64,000 nt of DNA. Origin: Bacteroidota bacterium (GTDB lineage: Bacteria > Bacteroidota > Ignavibacteria > OLB7). The notes under the pieces were generated by a model. The model searched no databases. It was not told where the DNA came from and saw nothing but the letters and a program-made list of their open reading frames with translations. Shown here one piece after another: positions 42,591-51,405 of the stretch. How positions within the stretch are numbered: the first letter of the stretch is position 1; every line of letters starts with the position of its first letter. The translations under genes were made by a program, and so were the position numbers. The stretch covers positions 124,001-188,000 of the forward strand of contig JAFDZV010000013.1 in NCBI GenBank assembly GCA_018266795.1, given 5' to 3'.

Positions 42591-43130
42591 ATGCGGAAAC
42601 TGATTCACGAGGAGATACTTGCGCAGCGGCTCAACAGCCGTGATGCGCTCCACGGGAAACGTCACCCCGTTGCCGGTATCCTGGAGGATATCCGGTCGCT
42701 CTACAACGTCGGCTCCTGCTTTCGCACAGCGGACGCGATGCTGTTGGACCGGCTGGTGCTCTGCGGCTATACGCCTGCCCCGCCGCGCAAGGAGATCGCA
42801 AAGACGGCGCTCGGAGCAACGGAGTCCGTGCCGTGGGAGCATGTGCACGATACCGCCCAGGCGATCATCGCATTGAAGGGAGAAGGCTATCGCGTTCTGG
42901 CATTGGAGATCACCGATAGCGGCGTGCCACTGGACCGGATCGCACACGATGGACGCCCGATCGCATTCGTCGCCGGCAACGAGATCGCCGGCGTGAGCGC
43001 ACGGGCGCTTGCCGAATGTGACGGCGCCATCGAGATTCCGATGTACGGCGTCAAACATTCGCTCAACGTTGCGGTGGCCTTCGGCATCGCGGCCTGGGAG
43101 CTTGTCAGGCTGACGCGGGCCGGCGGCTGA
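42591..43130 (+). CDS. TrmH-family (SPOUT) RNA methyltransferase
   Basis: A 179-aa SPOUT methyltransferase acting on tRNA or rRNA 2'-hydroxyls. The family motifs are visible: HPVAGILEDIRSLYNVGSCFRTADAM (motif 1 with the catalytic Arg), ALGATESVPWEH, SAM-site FVAGNEIAGVSARALAECD (motif 2) and IEIPMYGVKHSLNVAVAFGIAAWEL (motif 3). This short form without an N-terminal substrate-binding domain is close to TrmH/TrmL-like enzymes; the target nucleotide is unassigned. ATG 42591 follows a promoter element closely and fits the family start. Confidence 0.92.
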   Translation: MRKLIHEEILAQRLNSRDALHGKRHPVAGILEDIRSLYNVGSCFRTADAMLLDRLVLCGYTPAPPRKEIAKTALGATESVPWEHVHDTAQAIIALKGEGYRVLALEITDSGVPLDRIAHDGRPIAFVAGNEIAGVSARALAECDGAIEIPMYGVKHSLNVAVAFGIAAWELVRLTRAGG

Positions 43131-43178
43131 CCGGCCCCGCGAACAGTGTGCATCGCCGGCCGCGCATGCACGGCGCTC

Positions 43179-43484
43179 TCAGACTTCGTTGAACTCGCCG
43201 TGCACCATCGTCACCAGCTTCCCCGCGAAGCCCATCACATCGTTGCCTGCCGTCTTGTTCTCCTCGCTCGCCATCGCAGCCTTGAATGCATCCTTGTCTG
43301 CGAAGTGCATCTCGGCGATCAGATAGTACGGGGAGTCGCCGGCAAATGCGCGCGTGTTGCGGCTCACGACCAGCCTCTCGAGGCCGGGCACCTTCTTCAT
43401 GAGAGGAGCGTGCACCTCGTTGTAGTGCGTATCGAACTCTTCGATGTTGTCCGGCCTGGTAAAGAAGGCAACGAGCTTGTACAT
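43179..43484 (-). CDS. EthD-family dimeric alpha-beta barrel protein
   Basis: A 101-aa protein of the EthD family (ferredoxin-like dimeric barrel), first seen in ether degradation and often of unknown function. MYKLVAFFTRPDNIEEFDTHYNEVHAPLMKKVPGL is the diagnostic pattern, with the conserved His in EVHAPL, followed by YYLIAEMHFADKDAFKAAM. The ATG at 43484 has AGGGAA about 4-5 bases upstream. The longer frame is not conserved. It is convergent with the TrmH-type gene and divergent from the M15-like gene. Confidence 0.9.
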   Translation of the reverse strand: MYKLVAFFTRPDNIEEFDTHYNEVHAPLMKKVPGLERLVVSRNTRAFAGDSPYYLIAEMHFADKDAFKAAMASEENKTAGNDVMGFAGKLVTMVHGEFNEV

Positions 43485-43795
43485 GATTCCCTGTTGATGC
43501 GTTTCTGTTGTTCTGCTGTAAGCCTCCGCCGTTCGGAGCGGGACGCCGAGGTGCGGGATCGATTTCGAGAGAAGCCCTCCACCGCGTTCCGGGCCCGCCG
43601 ATTCGGAGAGCACCCAATATAGCAGAGCCGCATGGTAATGTGGTGGCATACGCGCGGCAATCGCCCGCGCCGGGCCGGGGTTTCGCCTGCGGATTTGCAG
43701 GATAGCCGTTGAACCGTAGTTTGCGCACTGCACGAGCCTTCGTGTGCAACCAGCGTGCGAACGCGCACGCCGATCTTCGTTCATACAGGCATTTC
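43485..43795. other. Divergent intergenic region
   Basis: About 310 bases between the EthD and M15-like genes. No gene, tRNA or strong hairpin is visible. The frame of the M15-like gene is open back to 43709 but without a signal peptide at that point. Confidence 0.5.
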
Positions 43796-44674
43796 ATGGC
43801 ACGCTCCCGCACACAGTTCCCGGCGTCCATTCTTGCTGCGCTCATGATCGTTGCAGCAGGAAGTGCCGCTCTCGCGCGCGACGTCGCGTGGGGCGATTGG
43901 CCGGACGCTCCATGCATCAACGCGTTCTGCCCGAGCTGGCTGAATCGTCCCCTGTTCCCGCCGGTCGACGGCGAGATGAAGATGCGCGCCTACGTTGACG
44001 CCGCCTCGCTCACGCTGGACAATCGTGTACGTGCCACGTTGCCGAAGATCGACGGCCTTCCGCGGCAGTTGCTGGCGTTGAAATACTATCTGGCCCGCAC
44101 TCCCCGCGAGATCCGCCTGGGCTGGGTATGGACGCCACAGCAGGCGCTTCGCTACCGGAGGACGAAGGAGTACGAAGCGGTGATCGCCGAAGTGGAGAAG
44201 GTAAGGGCGAAGTTCGCGGAGTTGAACCCGGGCTATCAGTTGAGAGTGAGCACGGAGATCCGCACGCTGATCGAACAGATCGCGAACTGGAATCAGATGC
44301 CATCGGTTCTGGCGGCATCGCAGGGGCTCGTCACCGAATGCTCGCGTGTGATGCAGGACACGCTGTACCACCTCCCCCCCGCCCCGCCCGATCTGCAACG
44401 GTTCCGGAAATTTCTTGCCAGGTATCGTGTGGTGGTGGTTCCCACGGTTTCCGTGCCGGGCCTCTCGCAGCACGGCCAGTTGAAGGCGTTCGACTTCGTT
44501 GTGATGAAGGGAGACCGGATCGCCGCTGGCACGGAATCGGAGACCATCCGCACCGCCTGGGACCGGGCCGGCTGGACCTCCAAATTGAAGGAGGCCGTGC
44601 GCCAGTCGGGCGCCAAATTTCAGGGGCCGCTCGCCAGCCCTCGCGAGCCTTGGCACTACTCCTACGCGCTTTGA
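43796..44674 (+). CDS. M15-like D-Ala-D-Ala carboxypeptidase family protein
   Basis: A 292-aa secreted protein with a signal peptide (FPASILAALMIVAAGSAALA). The C-terminal third shows the metal-site pattern of M15 peptidases: SQHGQLKAFDF with His226 and Asp233 (the SxHxxGxAxD pattern) and EPWHYSYAL with His287 (the WHFE-like third ligand, although the usual Glu is replaced). The N-terminal part (about 30-200) is of unknown nature, rich in helices. If active it would trim cell-wall peptides; the residue changes leave this open. ATG 43796 is chosen from the signal peptide. The downstream membrane-protein gene starts 74 bases later. Confidence 0.65.
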   Translation: MARSRTQFPASILAALMIVAAGSAALARDVAWGDWPDAPCINAFCPSWLNRPLFPPVDGEMKMRAYVDAASLTLDNRVRATLPKIDGLPRQLLALKYYLARTPREIRLGWVWTPQQALRYRRTKEYEAVIAEVEKVRAKFAELNPGYQLRVSTEIRTLIEQIANWNQMPSVLAASQGLVTECSRVMQDTLYHLPPAPPDLQRFRKFLARYRVVVVPTVSVPGLSQHGQLKAFDFVVMKGDRIAAGTESETIRTAWDRAGWTSKLKEAVRQSGAKFQGPLASPREPWHYSYAL

Positions 44675-44748
44675 GGCTGCGCGCACCGAAGTGGTGCCGC
44701 GAAGCCAGCCCGCCGAACAATCTGCAGCCAGCCCTATCATTGCGCCAC

Positions 44749-45162
44749 ATGGAGATGCCGCCGCACATCGAGAGGTCGACGAACACACGCTTCCGCACGG
44801 CATGGTTCTACTTCACGCTGCAGGGAGCAGGCACCGCATTCTGGTGGTGCGCCATGGTTGCATCGAACGAAGCACGAGCATTCTTCTTCCCCTCCACGGT
44901 AGACTATCGCTTCTTTCTTCTCCCCGACCTGCTCTTCTTCATCGGCGGCTCCCTTGCATGCGCCGTTGCAGTGCGTGCGCGAAGCCCGCGCATGCACATC
45001 ATGATGTGGGCTACCTCCGGCGGAATTCTGTATGCAACCCTTCTCACGATTGCGGTCTGCCTCCAGACGCAAACGGCGCTCCCCGGTGCGCTTGCCATGA
45101 GCGCCGCAGCGGCCGGCACACTCCTCTGTACGATCACTCTCAGCAGGAGAACCCGCACATGA
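44749..45162 (+). CDS. Small multi-pass membrane protein
   Basis: A 137-aa protein with four predicted hydrophobic segments (about 22-40, 53-75, 83-103, 112-130). No family was recognised, though size and layout recall small DoxX-like or unknown inner-membrane proteins. ATG 44749 was chosen because the upstream part of the frame overlaps the M15-like gene. Its stop overlaps the ATG of the next gene (ATGA), so the two proteins are co-translated and may be partners. Confidence 0.7.
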   Translation: MEMPPHIERSTNTRFRTAWFYFTLQGAGTAFWWCAMVASNEARAFFFPSTVDYRFFLLPDLLFFIGGSLACAVAVRARSPRMHIMMWATSGGILYATLLTIAVCLQTQTALPGALAMSAAAAGTLLCTITLSRRTRT

Positions 45163-45719
45163 GATTGAACATGTTCCGTGTTGCCCGGAAGGCATCGCCC
45201 GGCTGGAACGTGGCGAAGTCGCTGGCGCAGATGGCGGTGCTCTGGTGTCTGTTTCTGTTCCTTGGGCCGTTCGTCATCACGCGCGCGGAGGCCGCGCTCG
45301 GGATTGCCGGATTCGCCTTCGCGGCACAACACGTCGCTGGCACGGTGCTCTTCCTCGCGGCAAGCATCGGGGCCGTCTGGAGCTGCGTCACGATGGCACG
45401 CATCGGGCTCGGCACGCCGCTGCCGCTGGACTGCGCCCGCAATCTGGTGGTGAGCGGGCCGTATCGCTTCATCAGAAATCCCATGGCGGTTGTGGCCATG
45501 CTGCAGGCGTTCGGCGTCGGAATCTGGCTGGGGTCGTGGACGGTGTTCGTCTATGGCCTCATCGGTGAGGCGGCGTGGAACTGGATACTGCGTCCGATGG
45601 AGGAACGCGATCTGGTTGAACGCTTCGGTGCCGCATACGAACACTATCGCGACAGCGTGCGGTGCTGGGTGCCGACCTTTCCGGGCTACTTACGAAACAT
45701 GGAGAACGTAGATCGGTAG
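45159..45719 (+). CDS. ICMT/PEMT-like methyltransferase family membrane protein
   Basis: A 186-aa integral membrane protein of the isoprenylcysteine carboxyl methyltransferase-like group (phospholipid methyltransferase superfamily). The C-terminal signature is present: LVVSGPYRFIRNPMAVVAMLQAFGVGIWLGSW (the GPYxxxRNPxY-like pattern), then EERDLVERFGAAYEHYRDSVRCWVP (ERxLxxxFG..YxxY), which binds SAM. The substrate is not predictable. GGAG lies 9 bases before the ATG, which overlaps the preceding stop. Confidence 0.88.
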   Translation: MRLNMFRVARKASPGWNVAKSLAQMAVLWCLFLFLGPFVITRAEAALGIAGFAFAAQHVAGTVLFLAASIGAVWSCVTMARIGLGTPLPLDCARNLVVSGPYRFIRNPMAVVAMLQAFGVGIWLGSWTVFVYGLIGEAAWNWILRPMEERDLVERFGAAYEHYRDSVRCWVPTFPGYLRNMENVDR

Positions 45720-45795
45720 CCCCGGCGGCGTTGCACGCTGCACGAAGCCTTCTGCGATGCGTCACCCGGATCGTGGCCATCTGTCACCCGGCCTG

Positions 45796-46803
45796 TTAGA
45801 AGATAACGGAGAGGCCAAGGCCGCCGCCATCCCCCGTGAGAAAGGGATACGCTCTAAGACGATATCGTTCGGGTACGATCAGTTCCGATCGACGGTCCGG
45901 CCCCTCGCCTCCATGCGCCACGACGTCCTTTGCACAGAGGTACCCAATGCATGCTCCAACGAACACATCGGACATCCAGTGATCGTGCTCCACGACACGG
46001 CTCAGGCCCACCATGGTTGCGAGTGTGTAGGCGATCACCGGAACGGCCGGTGTCCTGCCGTAACGCTCCGCAAACACTGTGGCAAGCGCGAACGCAGTGG
46101 AGCTGTGCCCGGACGGGAACGACTCGAAGTAGCCGGAGGAGAGGTGGTTCGGATTCCGAATGTGTTGAAGCGGGCCCAGCCATTGCGAGCCGGCATCGTA
46201 ACCCTGCGCATCGAATGTGTACGGGCGGCGACGCCCGCCGACGTACTTCAGCAGACGCACCCAGACTGATGTGGTGATCAAGGCCTCGCCCAGCAGCTCG
46301 CTTGTCCGGCGATCGTAATCGTTTCCGAACAGGAAGCTGTACCCGGCAAACAGTCCTGCACCAACGATGCCGGGCGTGCTGCCGAGCTGCGTCACCACGG
46401 AGCTTCCATCGGAAATCCACTGGTTGTTCGCACGGAGGTTGCGCGCAGTGATGTCGAATGCACGGTCCTCCAGCATCAGGCCGGTCACGATCACCGCTCC
46501 GCCGCCGAGCGTGAGGGCATCAGCCCGATCCATGTGAAACGGCGTCGTGGCCTGCCGGCCGAAGTCGGCAACCAGTCGCGCAGGGAAGCCGCGCGATGCC
46601 GCTGGCGCAACTGACGATGAATCGAGTGATGCCGTCTGCGGTGTTGACGCAGCGGTATCCGCCGTCGCCTGTGCGGCAAGCCATCCAGGGCCGCACAGCA
46701 GCATCAGCATGAACAGGGCTACACGTATCCCGCGGCCGCGAACATCGTTCATCCAATTGAACCGGAACGGAGCATTCATTGATCGGTTCATAGCATGAGG
46801 CAT
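45796..46803 (-). CDS. PAP2-family phosphatase, secreted (copy 1)
   Basis: A 335-aa PAP2/phosphatidic-acid-phosphatase-type enzyme. A signal-like segment (RVALFMLMLLCGPGWLAAQ) leads to the catalytic part with all three motifs: KYVGGRRRP (C1, KX6RP), FPSGHSSTAFA (C2), SRVVEHDHWMSD (C3). Hydrolysis of lipid pyrophosphate or lipid phosphate (for example undecaprenyl-PP or lipid A) in the periplasm is expected. It ends with the aromatic GLGLSVIF, resembling barrel-like C termini of fused PAP2 proteins in this group. The gene lies directly downstream of its paralogue with a 34-base gap, so the pair is an operon. Confidence 0.9.
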   Translation of the reverse strand: MPHAMNRSMNAPFRFNWMNDVRGRGIRVALFMLMLLCGPGWLAAQATADTAASTPQTASLDSSSVAPAASRGFPARLVADFGRQATTPFHMDRADALTLGGGAVIVTGLMLEDRAFDITARNLRANNQWISDGSSVVTQLGSTPGIVGAGLFAGYSFLFGNDYDRRTSELLGEALITTSVWVRLLKYVGGRRRPYTFDAQGYDAGSQWLGPLQHIRNPNHLSSGYFESFPSGHSSTAFALATVFAERYGRTPAVPVIAYTLATMVGLSRVVEHDHWMSDVFVGACIGYLCAKDVVAHGGEGPDRRSELIVPERYRLRAYPFLTGDGGGLGLSVIF

Positions 46804-46837
46804 ACCACCCGGCTGCAGTGGCCGGGTGCGGGATCGA

Positions 46838-47893
46838 TCACCAGCGCCATGTCAGCCCCAGACCGGTGGCTCCGCTCGGCATGACGCTCAGCCCGAGCTC
46901 CGGCCCGGCCGGGAGATCGGACTCGCGATTGTGCCGCGACACCAGACGGCCGAAGGAGTAGCCGAGCGCCAGCCCCAGCGGGATATCGCTCCACCAATGG
47001 ATGCTGGTTGCCACCAGTGCAACGCCAACCATGCCGATCGCGGGATAACCGATCCACCCAATCCACTTCTGCTCCGGGTAATTCTCCATGATCACCGTGA
47101 GCGTTGCGAATGCAGTCGCGATATGCCCGGACGGAAACGCATCATAGTGCGGAACGTGCTTCGCGTACTGAACCTGATTGGGGAACAGGGCCCATCGTCC
47201 GGTGGGCGTCGTCGCAGTGAACGGACTCTCACGTCCGGTGAGGTGCTTCAGCAACTGCACCACGGCACCACAGGCAAGTATCACCTCCACCGTCTGGCTG
47301 GCGGTACGGATCGCCGTGGTGTCGCGCGTCAGAAACCCGTACACTCCGAAAAGCCCCGCCAGCCCAAACTGGAACTTCCCGTCCCCCACGCCGACGAACG
47401 CATCGCTCACATCGTGGAAGAGCGAATACCTGTCGTATAGTTTCTTGAACGGCTGCCACGATTCGTAGTCCGTTATCACCAGACCGGCGGTCAGCGCGGC
47501 CATGCCGCCGATCAGCGGAATGTTGTCCACCGTGAACGTCTCACGCCCGTAGGTATACCAGTCGTGCGGCAGATTCGTGATCATGTCCAGCGGCCCCGGC
47601 AGCGGATCCAGGTGGTTGACACCGGTCACAGCGCCGGCGCTGTCGGCCGGTGTCACCGGACGGACCGGGGTTGAATCGGCAGTCTGAGCTGCGGAGTCCG
47701 GCAGCACCATTGCTGCAGGTGAGGCGCCGGGCCTGGCCGCAACGGGAAGCGTGTCCAGCGCGACGACAACCGGCGGACGCGTGGTATCGTACGCGGGAAG
47801 TGTGCCACGCCCCGTATGGAGCGTCACCTGGAACGAGCAGAGCAGTGAGGCAATCAGCATTCTTCTGGCAACGAGACTAAGAGTCCCTAACAT
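46838..47893 (-). CDS. PAP2-family phosphatase, divergent (copy 2)
   Basis: A 351-aa PAP2-type protein with a signal segment, a Pro/Ala linker (about 30-90) and a PAP2 core. Motif C2 is intact (FPSGHIATAFA), but C1 reads KHLTGRESP, with Ser for the Arg of KX6RP, and C3 reads ATSIHWWSD, keeping His and Asp but lacking the leading SR. These Arg residues normally hold phosphate, so activity may be reduced or altered. ATG 47893 gives a normal signal peptide; the frame to 48115 is not conserved. It is upstream of the canonical PAP2 paralogue and divergent from the Rieske oxygenase gene. Confidence 0.85.
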   Translation of the reverse strand: MLGTLSLVARRMLIASLLCSFQVTLHTGRGTLPAYDTTRPPVVVALDTLPVAARPGASPAAMVLPDSAAQTADSTPVRPVTPADSAGAVTGVNHLDPLPGPLDMITNLPHDWYTYGRETFTVDNIPLIGGMAALTAGLVITDYESWQPFKKLYDRYSLFHDVSDAFVGVGDGKFQFGLAGLFGVYGFLTRDTTAIRTASQTVEVILACGAVVQLLKHLTGRESPFTATTPTGRWALFPNQVQYAKHVPHYDAFPSGHIATAFATLTVIMENYPEQKWIGWIGYPAIGMVGVALVATSIHWWSDIPLGLALGYSFGRLVSRHNRESDLPAGPELGLSVMPSGATGLGLTWRW

Positions 47894-48128
47894 TCGGCGC
47901 TGCAAGGCCTGCAGGCTCTGAAGCGCATCCCGGTTTTGATAGGAACTGTAAAGAGAGCGAAGGGATGAACCTACGGATTTTGCGATGTATTGGAAATCGA
48001 TGCGAGGGCAACGATTGCAACAGATAGTCAGCGACGCCAATGATCGCCGGCCGCACGATACGGGCGCCGATGATAAATTGCACGGCGCTTCAGCCGCACG
48101 CATCAACGATCCCATGCACGGTTCCCAT

Positions 48129-49217
48129 ATGCAGACGCCCTACCGCTTCGAGCCCGATCTTGCCAATGCCTCGACGATCCCGGCAGCCTGGTACACCGAT
48201 CCCGCCATGCTGATCCGCGAGCGTGAGCGCATCTTCCGCCGCACGTGGCAGTTCGCCGCGTCGCTGGAGGATCTTCGCAGCCCCGGCGATTTCGTTGCCG
48301 TAAATGTTGTTGATGTTCCAATTGTGATAACACGCGACGGCAACGGCACGCTGCGCGCGTTTTACAACATCTGCCGCCACCGTGCAGGCGTTGTGGCACG
48401 CGGCTGCGGAAACAGGCGGACGCTGCAATGCCAGTACCACGGGTGGACCTACAACCTGGACGGCTCGCTCCGTCACGCTCCGGAGTTCGAAGGCGTTCAG
48501 GCATTCAATAGGAACGACTTCGGCCTCGTGCCGATTCGCGTGGAGACCTGGGGGCCGTTCGCATTCGTGAACATGGATCATGCGGCCATGCCGCTGGCGG
48601 AGATGCTTGGTGCGATCACGAGCGACACGGCGCGCTTCGACTTCAACGCGATGCATCGCGTCGAGCGCCGAGAGTATCCGCTGGCCGCGAACTGGAAGCT
48701 CTACATCGACAACTACCTGGAGGGCTATCACGTGCCGGTGGGGCACCCCGGGCTGCATCGCGAGCTGGACTACGACAATTATCGCGTTGAGACCTTCCGC
48801 TACTACTCCAAGCAGCACGCGCCGTTTCGCGAGGCGCGCGCGAACGAGCCGCAGGCGCGCCGGTACAACGAGGTTGATGGCGACGACAGGGCACACTACT
48901 ACTGGATCTTCCCGAACTTCATGTTGAACATCTACATGGGAATGGTGCAGATCAATGTGATCGTTCCGCTGAGCCACGATCGCACGGTCACGATCTTCGA
49001 ATGGTATCTGCCGCGCGATGCATCGAGCCAGGCGATCGACCGCATGTACGGCTCGATCCCGTTCAGCGAGGAGATTCAGGAGGAGGATATCCAGCTCTGC
49101 GAGGATGTGTGGCGCAACCTTCAATGCGGCGTCTACGATCGCGGCCGTTTCAGCGTGAAGCGTGAGAACGGCGTGCACCACTTCCACGGACTCTACGCGG
49201 AGTTCATGGAGCTGTAG
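48129..49217 (+). CDS. Rieske-type ring-hydroxylating oxygenase alpha subunit
   Basis: A 362-aa Rieske non-heme iron oxygenase. The [2Fe-2S] ligands are Cys82, His84 (CRHRAG), Cys101 and His104 (CQYHGW). The mononuclear iron site has the bridging Asp194, His201 and His206 (DNYLEGYHVPVGHPGL) and a C-terminal Asp in EDIQLCEDVW. The pattern resembles aromatic-ring dioxygenase or choline/carnitine monooxygenase-like alpha subunits. No beta subunit, ferredoxin or reductase is adjacent, so it must take electrons from an unlinked partner. The start is uncertain: ATG 48114 would add five residues. The substrate is unknown. Confidence 0.92.
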   Translation: MQTPYRFEPDLANASTIPAAWYTDPAMLIRERERIFRRTWQFAASLEDLRSPGDFVAVNVVDVPIVITRDGNGTLRAFYNICRHRAGVVARGCGNRRTLQCQYHGWTYNLDGSLRHAPEFEGVQAFNRNDFGLVPIRVETWGPFAFVNMDHAAMPLAEMLGAITSDTARFDFNAMHRVERREYPLAANWKLYIDNYLEGYHVPVGHPGLHRELDYDNYRVETFRYYSKQHAPFREARANEPQARRYNEVDGDDRAHYYWIFPNFMLNIYMGMVQINVIVPLSHDRTVTIFEWYLPRDASSQAIDRMYGSIPFSEEIQEEDIQLCEDVWRNLQCGVYDRGRFSVKRENGVHHFHGLYAEFMEL

Positions 49218-49432
49218 CAGACTGCAGGATCATCTCGCCGCAACGTTGCAACTCTGCCAGCGGCAACAGGCAGTGGGCATCATGTGCACCGAACCATACC
49301 GGCCGCCTGAGGCCGGCCCGCACGGATTGCCGCGGCGTGTGAATCCTGCCCGGCGACAACCGCCGGCAGCGATTCAACGGCATCGAGGCGCCAGCATGCC
49401 GGCGCCCGCAATCCCTGCACCCTATCGTGTCG

Positions 49433-49440
49433 TATCTTTC
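49433..49440 (+). promoter_or_regulatory. TAnnTTTn promoter element for GDSL gene
   Basis: TATCTTTC, 22 bases before the ATG at 49463, is a one-base variant of the TAnnTTTG element. Confidence 0.35.
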
Positions 49441-49462
49441 ATCGGACGTACTGATTCAATCG

Positions 49463-50182
49463 ATGCGTGCTACGATGATGACGATGCTTGCTTCCATCCT
49501 ATCCATCGGCCTGGCTCTGTTCCTGGGCCACATGGCCGCAGGCTCAAACACGATGTCCACCACTGCTTCGGATACCGACACGCTGCGCTATCTCGCGCTT
49601 GGCGACTCCTACACGATCGGCGAGAGCGTGACACATGACGAGCGCTGGCCGGTGCAGCTTGCCGCAGAGCTGCGGACGCACGGCATCCCCTGCGGCGAGC
49701 CCGAGATCGTTGCACGGACCGGCTGGACCACGGACGAACTTTCCGCCGCGCTCGATTCGGCCCCCCCGCGCGGTCCGTTCGCTCTCGTCTCGCTGTTGAT
49801 CGGTGTGAACAACCAGTATCGCGGACGCGATACCGACAACTACCGAATGGAATTCAGGGCGCTGCTGCGGCGCGCCGTTGGCTACGCAGACGGCAAGGCA
49901 CGGCACGTGCTTGTGGTCTCGATTCCCGACTGGGGCGTAACGCCGTTCGCTGCCGGGCGCGATCGCGAACGGATTGCCCGCGAGATCGACGCGTTCAACC
50001 TGATCAATCATGAGGAGGCGCTGAGCGCCGGTGCGGGGTATGTGGATATCACTCCAGGCTCGCGGCATGCGGCAAACAACCGGGGGCTCGTGGCAAAGGA
50101 TGGCCTGCATCCTTCCGGAACGATGTACAGGGCGTGGGTGGAGGCGGCACTGCCGGTGGTTCGCGGCATGCTGGAGAGATAG
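49463..50182 (+). CDS. SGNH/GDSL-family hydrolase
   Basis: A 239-aa SGNH-type esterase or lipase with a hydrophobic N-terminal segment (MRATMMTMLASILSIGLALFLG), probably a signal peptide or anchor. Block I is YLALGDSYTIGESV with the catalytic Ser; block III has LLIGVNNQYRG (the conserved Asn); block V is KDGLHPSGTMY with Asp and His. All catalytic elements are present. The substrate, perhaps an acyl ester in the envelope, is not defined. It follows the Rieske gene by 245 bases that hold a short GC hairpin near 49299-49316. Confidence 0.88.
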   Translation: MRATMMTMLASILSIGLALFLGHMAAGSNTMSTTASDTDTLRYLALGDSYTIGESVTHDERWPVQLAAELRTHGIPCGEPEIVARTGWTTDELSAALDSAPPRGPFALVSLLIGVNNQYRGRDTDNYRMEFRALLRRAVGYADGKARHVLVVSIPDWGVTPFAAGRDRERIAREIDAFNLINHEEALSAGAGYVDITPGSRHAANNRGLVAKDGLHPSGTMYRAWVEAALPVVRGMLER

Positions 50183-50234
50183 ATCCGATGCATGCAGTGC
50201 GATGACGGGAGCGGATCGTTGATGCGATCGCTTT

Positions 50235-50978
50235 TCAGCGCGGCGTGCGCCCGATCCGCATCGTCAACGGCCAGCGCACCGTTCGCAGTCCGTTCCCCCA
50301 GGCACGCTCCAGTTCCTCGCGGATCTGGTTCAGCGGATGCTCGCCATTCACCTCGATGAACTTCTGCGTTGCGGACCAACTCCCCAGATAGCCCAGGATA
50401 TCGCGTGCGCTCCACTCCACTTCGATCACGAACGGCGGCGCATCGATCTCCTCGAATGGGAACGGCAGATCACGGTATGTTCCATGCACCTTCACGATCC
50501 TGGGCGACCAGTACGGCCCCACGATCTCGCGCGAGTATCGTGTGAGAATCGGATCGATGTCGCTGCCGACCGTATGGCCGAAGTAGCTCCATGCTGCAAG
50601 CACGCCGCCCGGTTTCAGTACGCGGTGCACCTCCGCAAAGAACCGATCCAGATCGAGCCAGTGTAATGCCGTTGCAATCGTGACGATATCAACCGAACCG
50701 CACGGCAGGCCGCTCGCATCGGCCGGTGCAACCCGATAGCGAATGCGTTCGTGCGGACGCGCATGGGCAATCTGATCGCTGCTGGCATCGGTTGCAATCA
50801 CCTCGCGAACATACCCGGCCATGCCGTGCGCGGCCTGCCCGTTCCCGGTGGCGCAGTCCCATGCACGTTCCAGCGCCGGCGCCTTCTCTGCAATGAATGC
50901 GAAAAGCCCTTCCGGATATACCGGACGGTGCAGCGCATACTGGCCTGCCTGTCGCGAGAAGTTGTCCTCGAACGTCAT
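50235..50978 (-). CDS. Class I SAM-dependent methyltransferase
   Basis: A 247-aa methyltransferase of the UbiE/Methyltransf_11-like type. The motif I region is AWDCATGNGQAAHGMAGYV (the usual GxGxG is ATGNGQ), followed by VREVIATDASSDQIAHA (motif II), VDIVTIATALHWLDLDRFFAEVHRVLKPGGVLAAW (motifs post I to III). It resembles trans-aconitate methyltransferase-like or TAM proteins. The substrate is unknown. ATG 50978 gives the usual MTFEDNFSRQAGQYA start. It is convergent with the GDSL gene. Confidence 0.9.
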   Translation of the reverse strand: MTFEDNFSRQAGQYALHRPVYPEGLFAFIAEKAPALERAWDCATGNGQAAHGMAGYVREVIATDASSDQIAHARPHERIRYRVAPADASGLPCGSVDIVTIATALHWLDLDRFFAEVHRVLKPGGVLAAWSYFGHTVGSDIDPILTRYSREIVGPYWSPRIVKVHGTYRDLPFPFEEIDAPPFVIEVEWSARDILGYLGSWSATQKFIEVNGEHPLNQIREELERAWGNGLRTVRWPLTMRIGRTPR

Positions 50979-51039
50979 CGATCCTCTGACTGTTGACTGC
51001 CGTTCATAGGATGCCGGAACCGCAGGCCAGCGGCCGACC

Positions 51040-51336
51040 CTACAGTTCCCGGCGCTTCTGCTGTACCTGCCAGCTGAACAGGGTGGCTCCTCCAAGCACG
51101 ATGATGCCGATGAGCCCGAAGATGTCCGGAAGGATATGGACGGCTCCGAGCAATGTCATGGTTCCGGCAACGCCGGGAAGGAGCGCCCAGAAGAGGAGGC
51201 CATGACGCTTGCGCCAGCGCTGTTCGGCTCGGCTCTCGCCCTTGCGTGCATAGCTCAGCGTCATGACGAACCCTACGATCGGGATCAGGAGAGCGATCAC
51301 CAGAAGCCCGAGTCTCGACAATTCCAATTGGTCCAT
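51040..51336 (-). CDS. Small inner-membrane protein
   Basis: A 98-aa protein with three predicted hydrophobic helices (about 10-25, 47-64, 68-83), separated by a basic stretch (RKGESRAEQRWRKRHG) expected in the cytoplasm. I recognise no family. ATG 51336 has AAGAGA immediately upstream; ATG 51363 would add nine residues. It lies between the methyltransferase and thioesterase genes on the same strand and could be in one transcript with either. Confidence 0.65.
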   Translation of the reverse strand: MDQLELSRLGLLVIALLIPIVGFVMTLSYARKGESRAEQRWRKRHGLLFWALLPGVAGTMTLLGAVHILPDIFGLIGIIVLGGATLFSWQVQQKRREL

Positions 51337-51405
51337 TCTCTTCAAGGCGTGTTGAACTACCATGCACCGGCCGGCCCTTCAAGGCGGGACCGGCCCGGCG
51401 CACGG

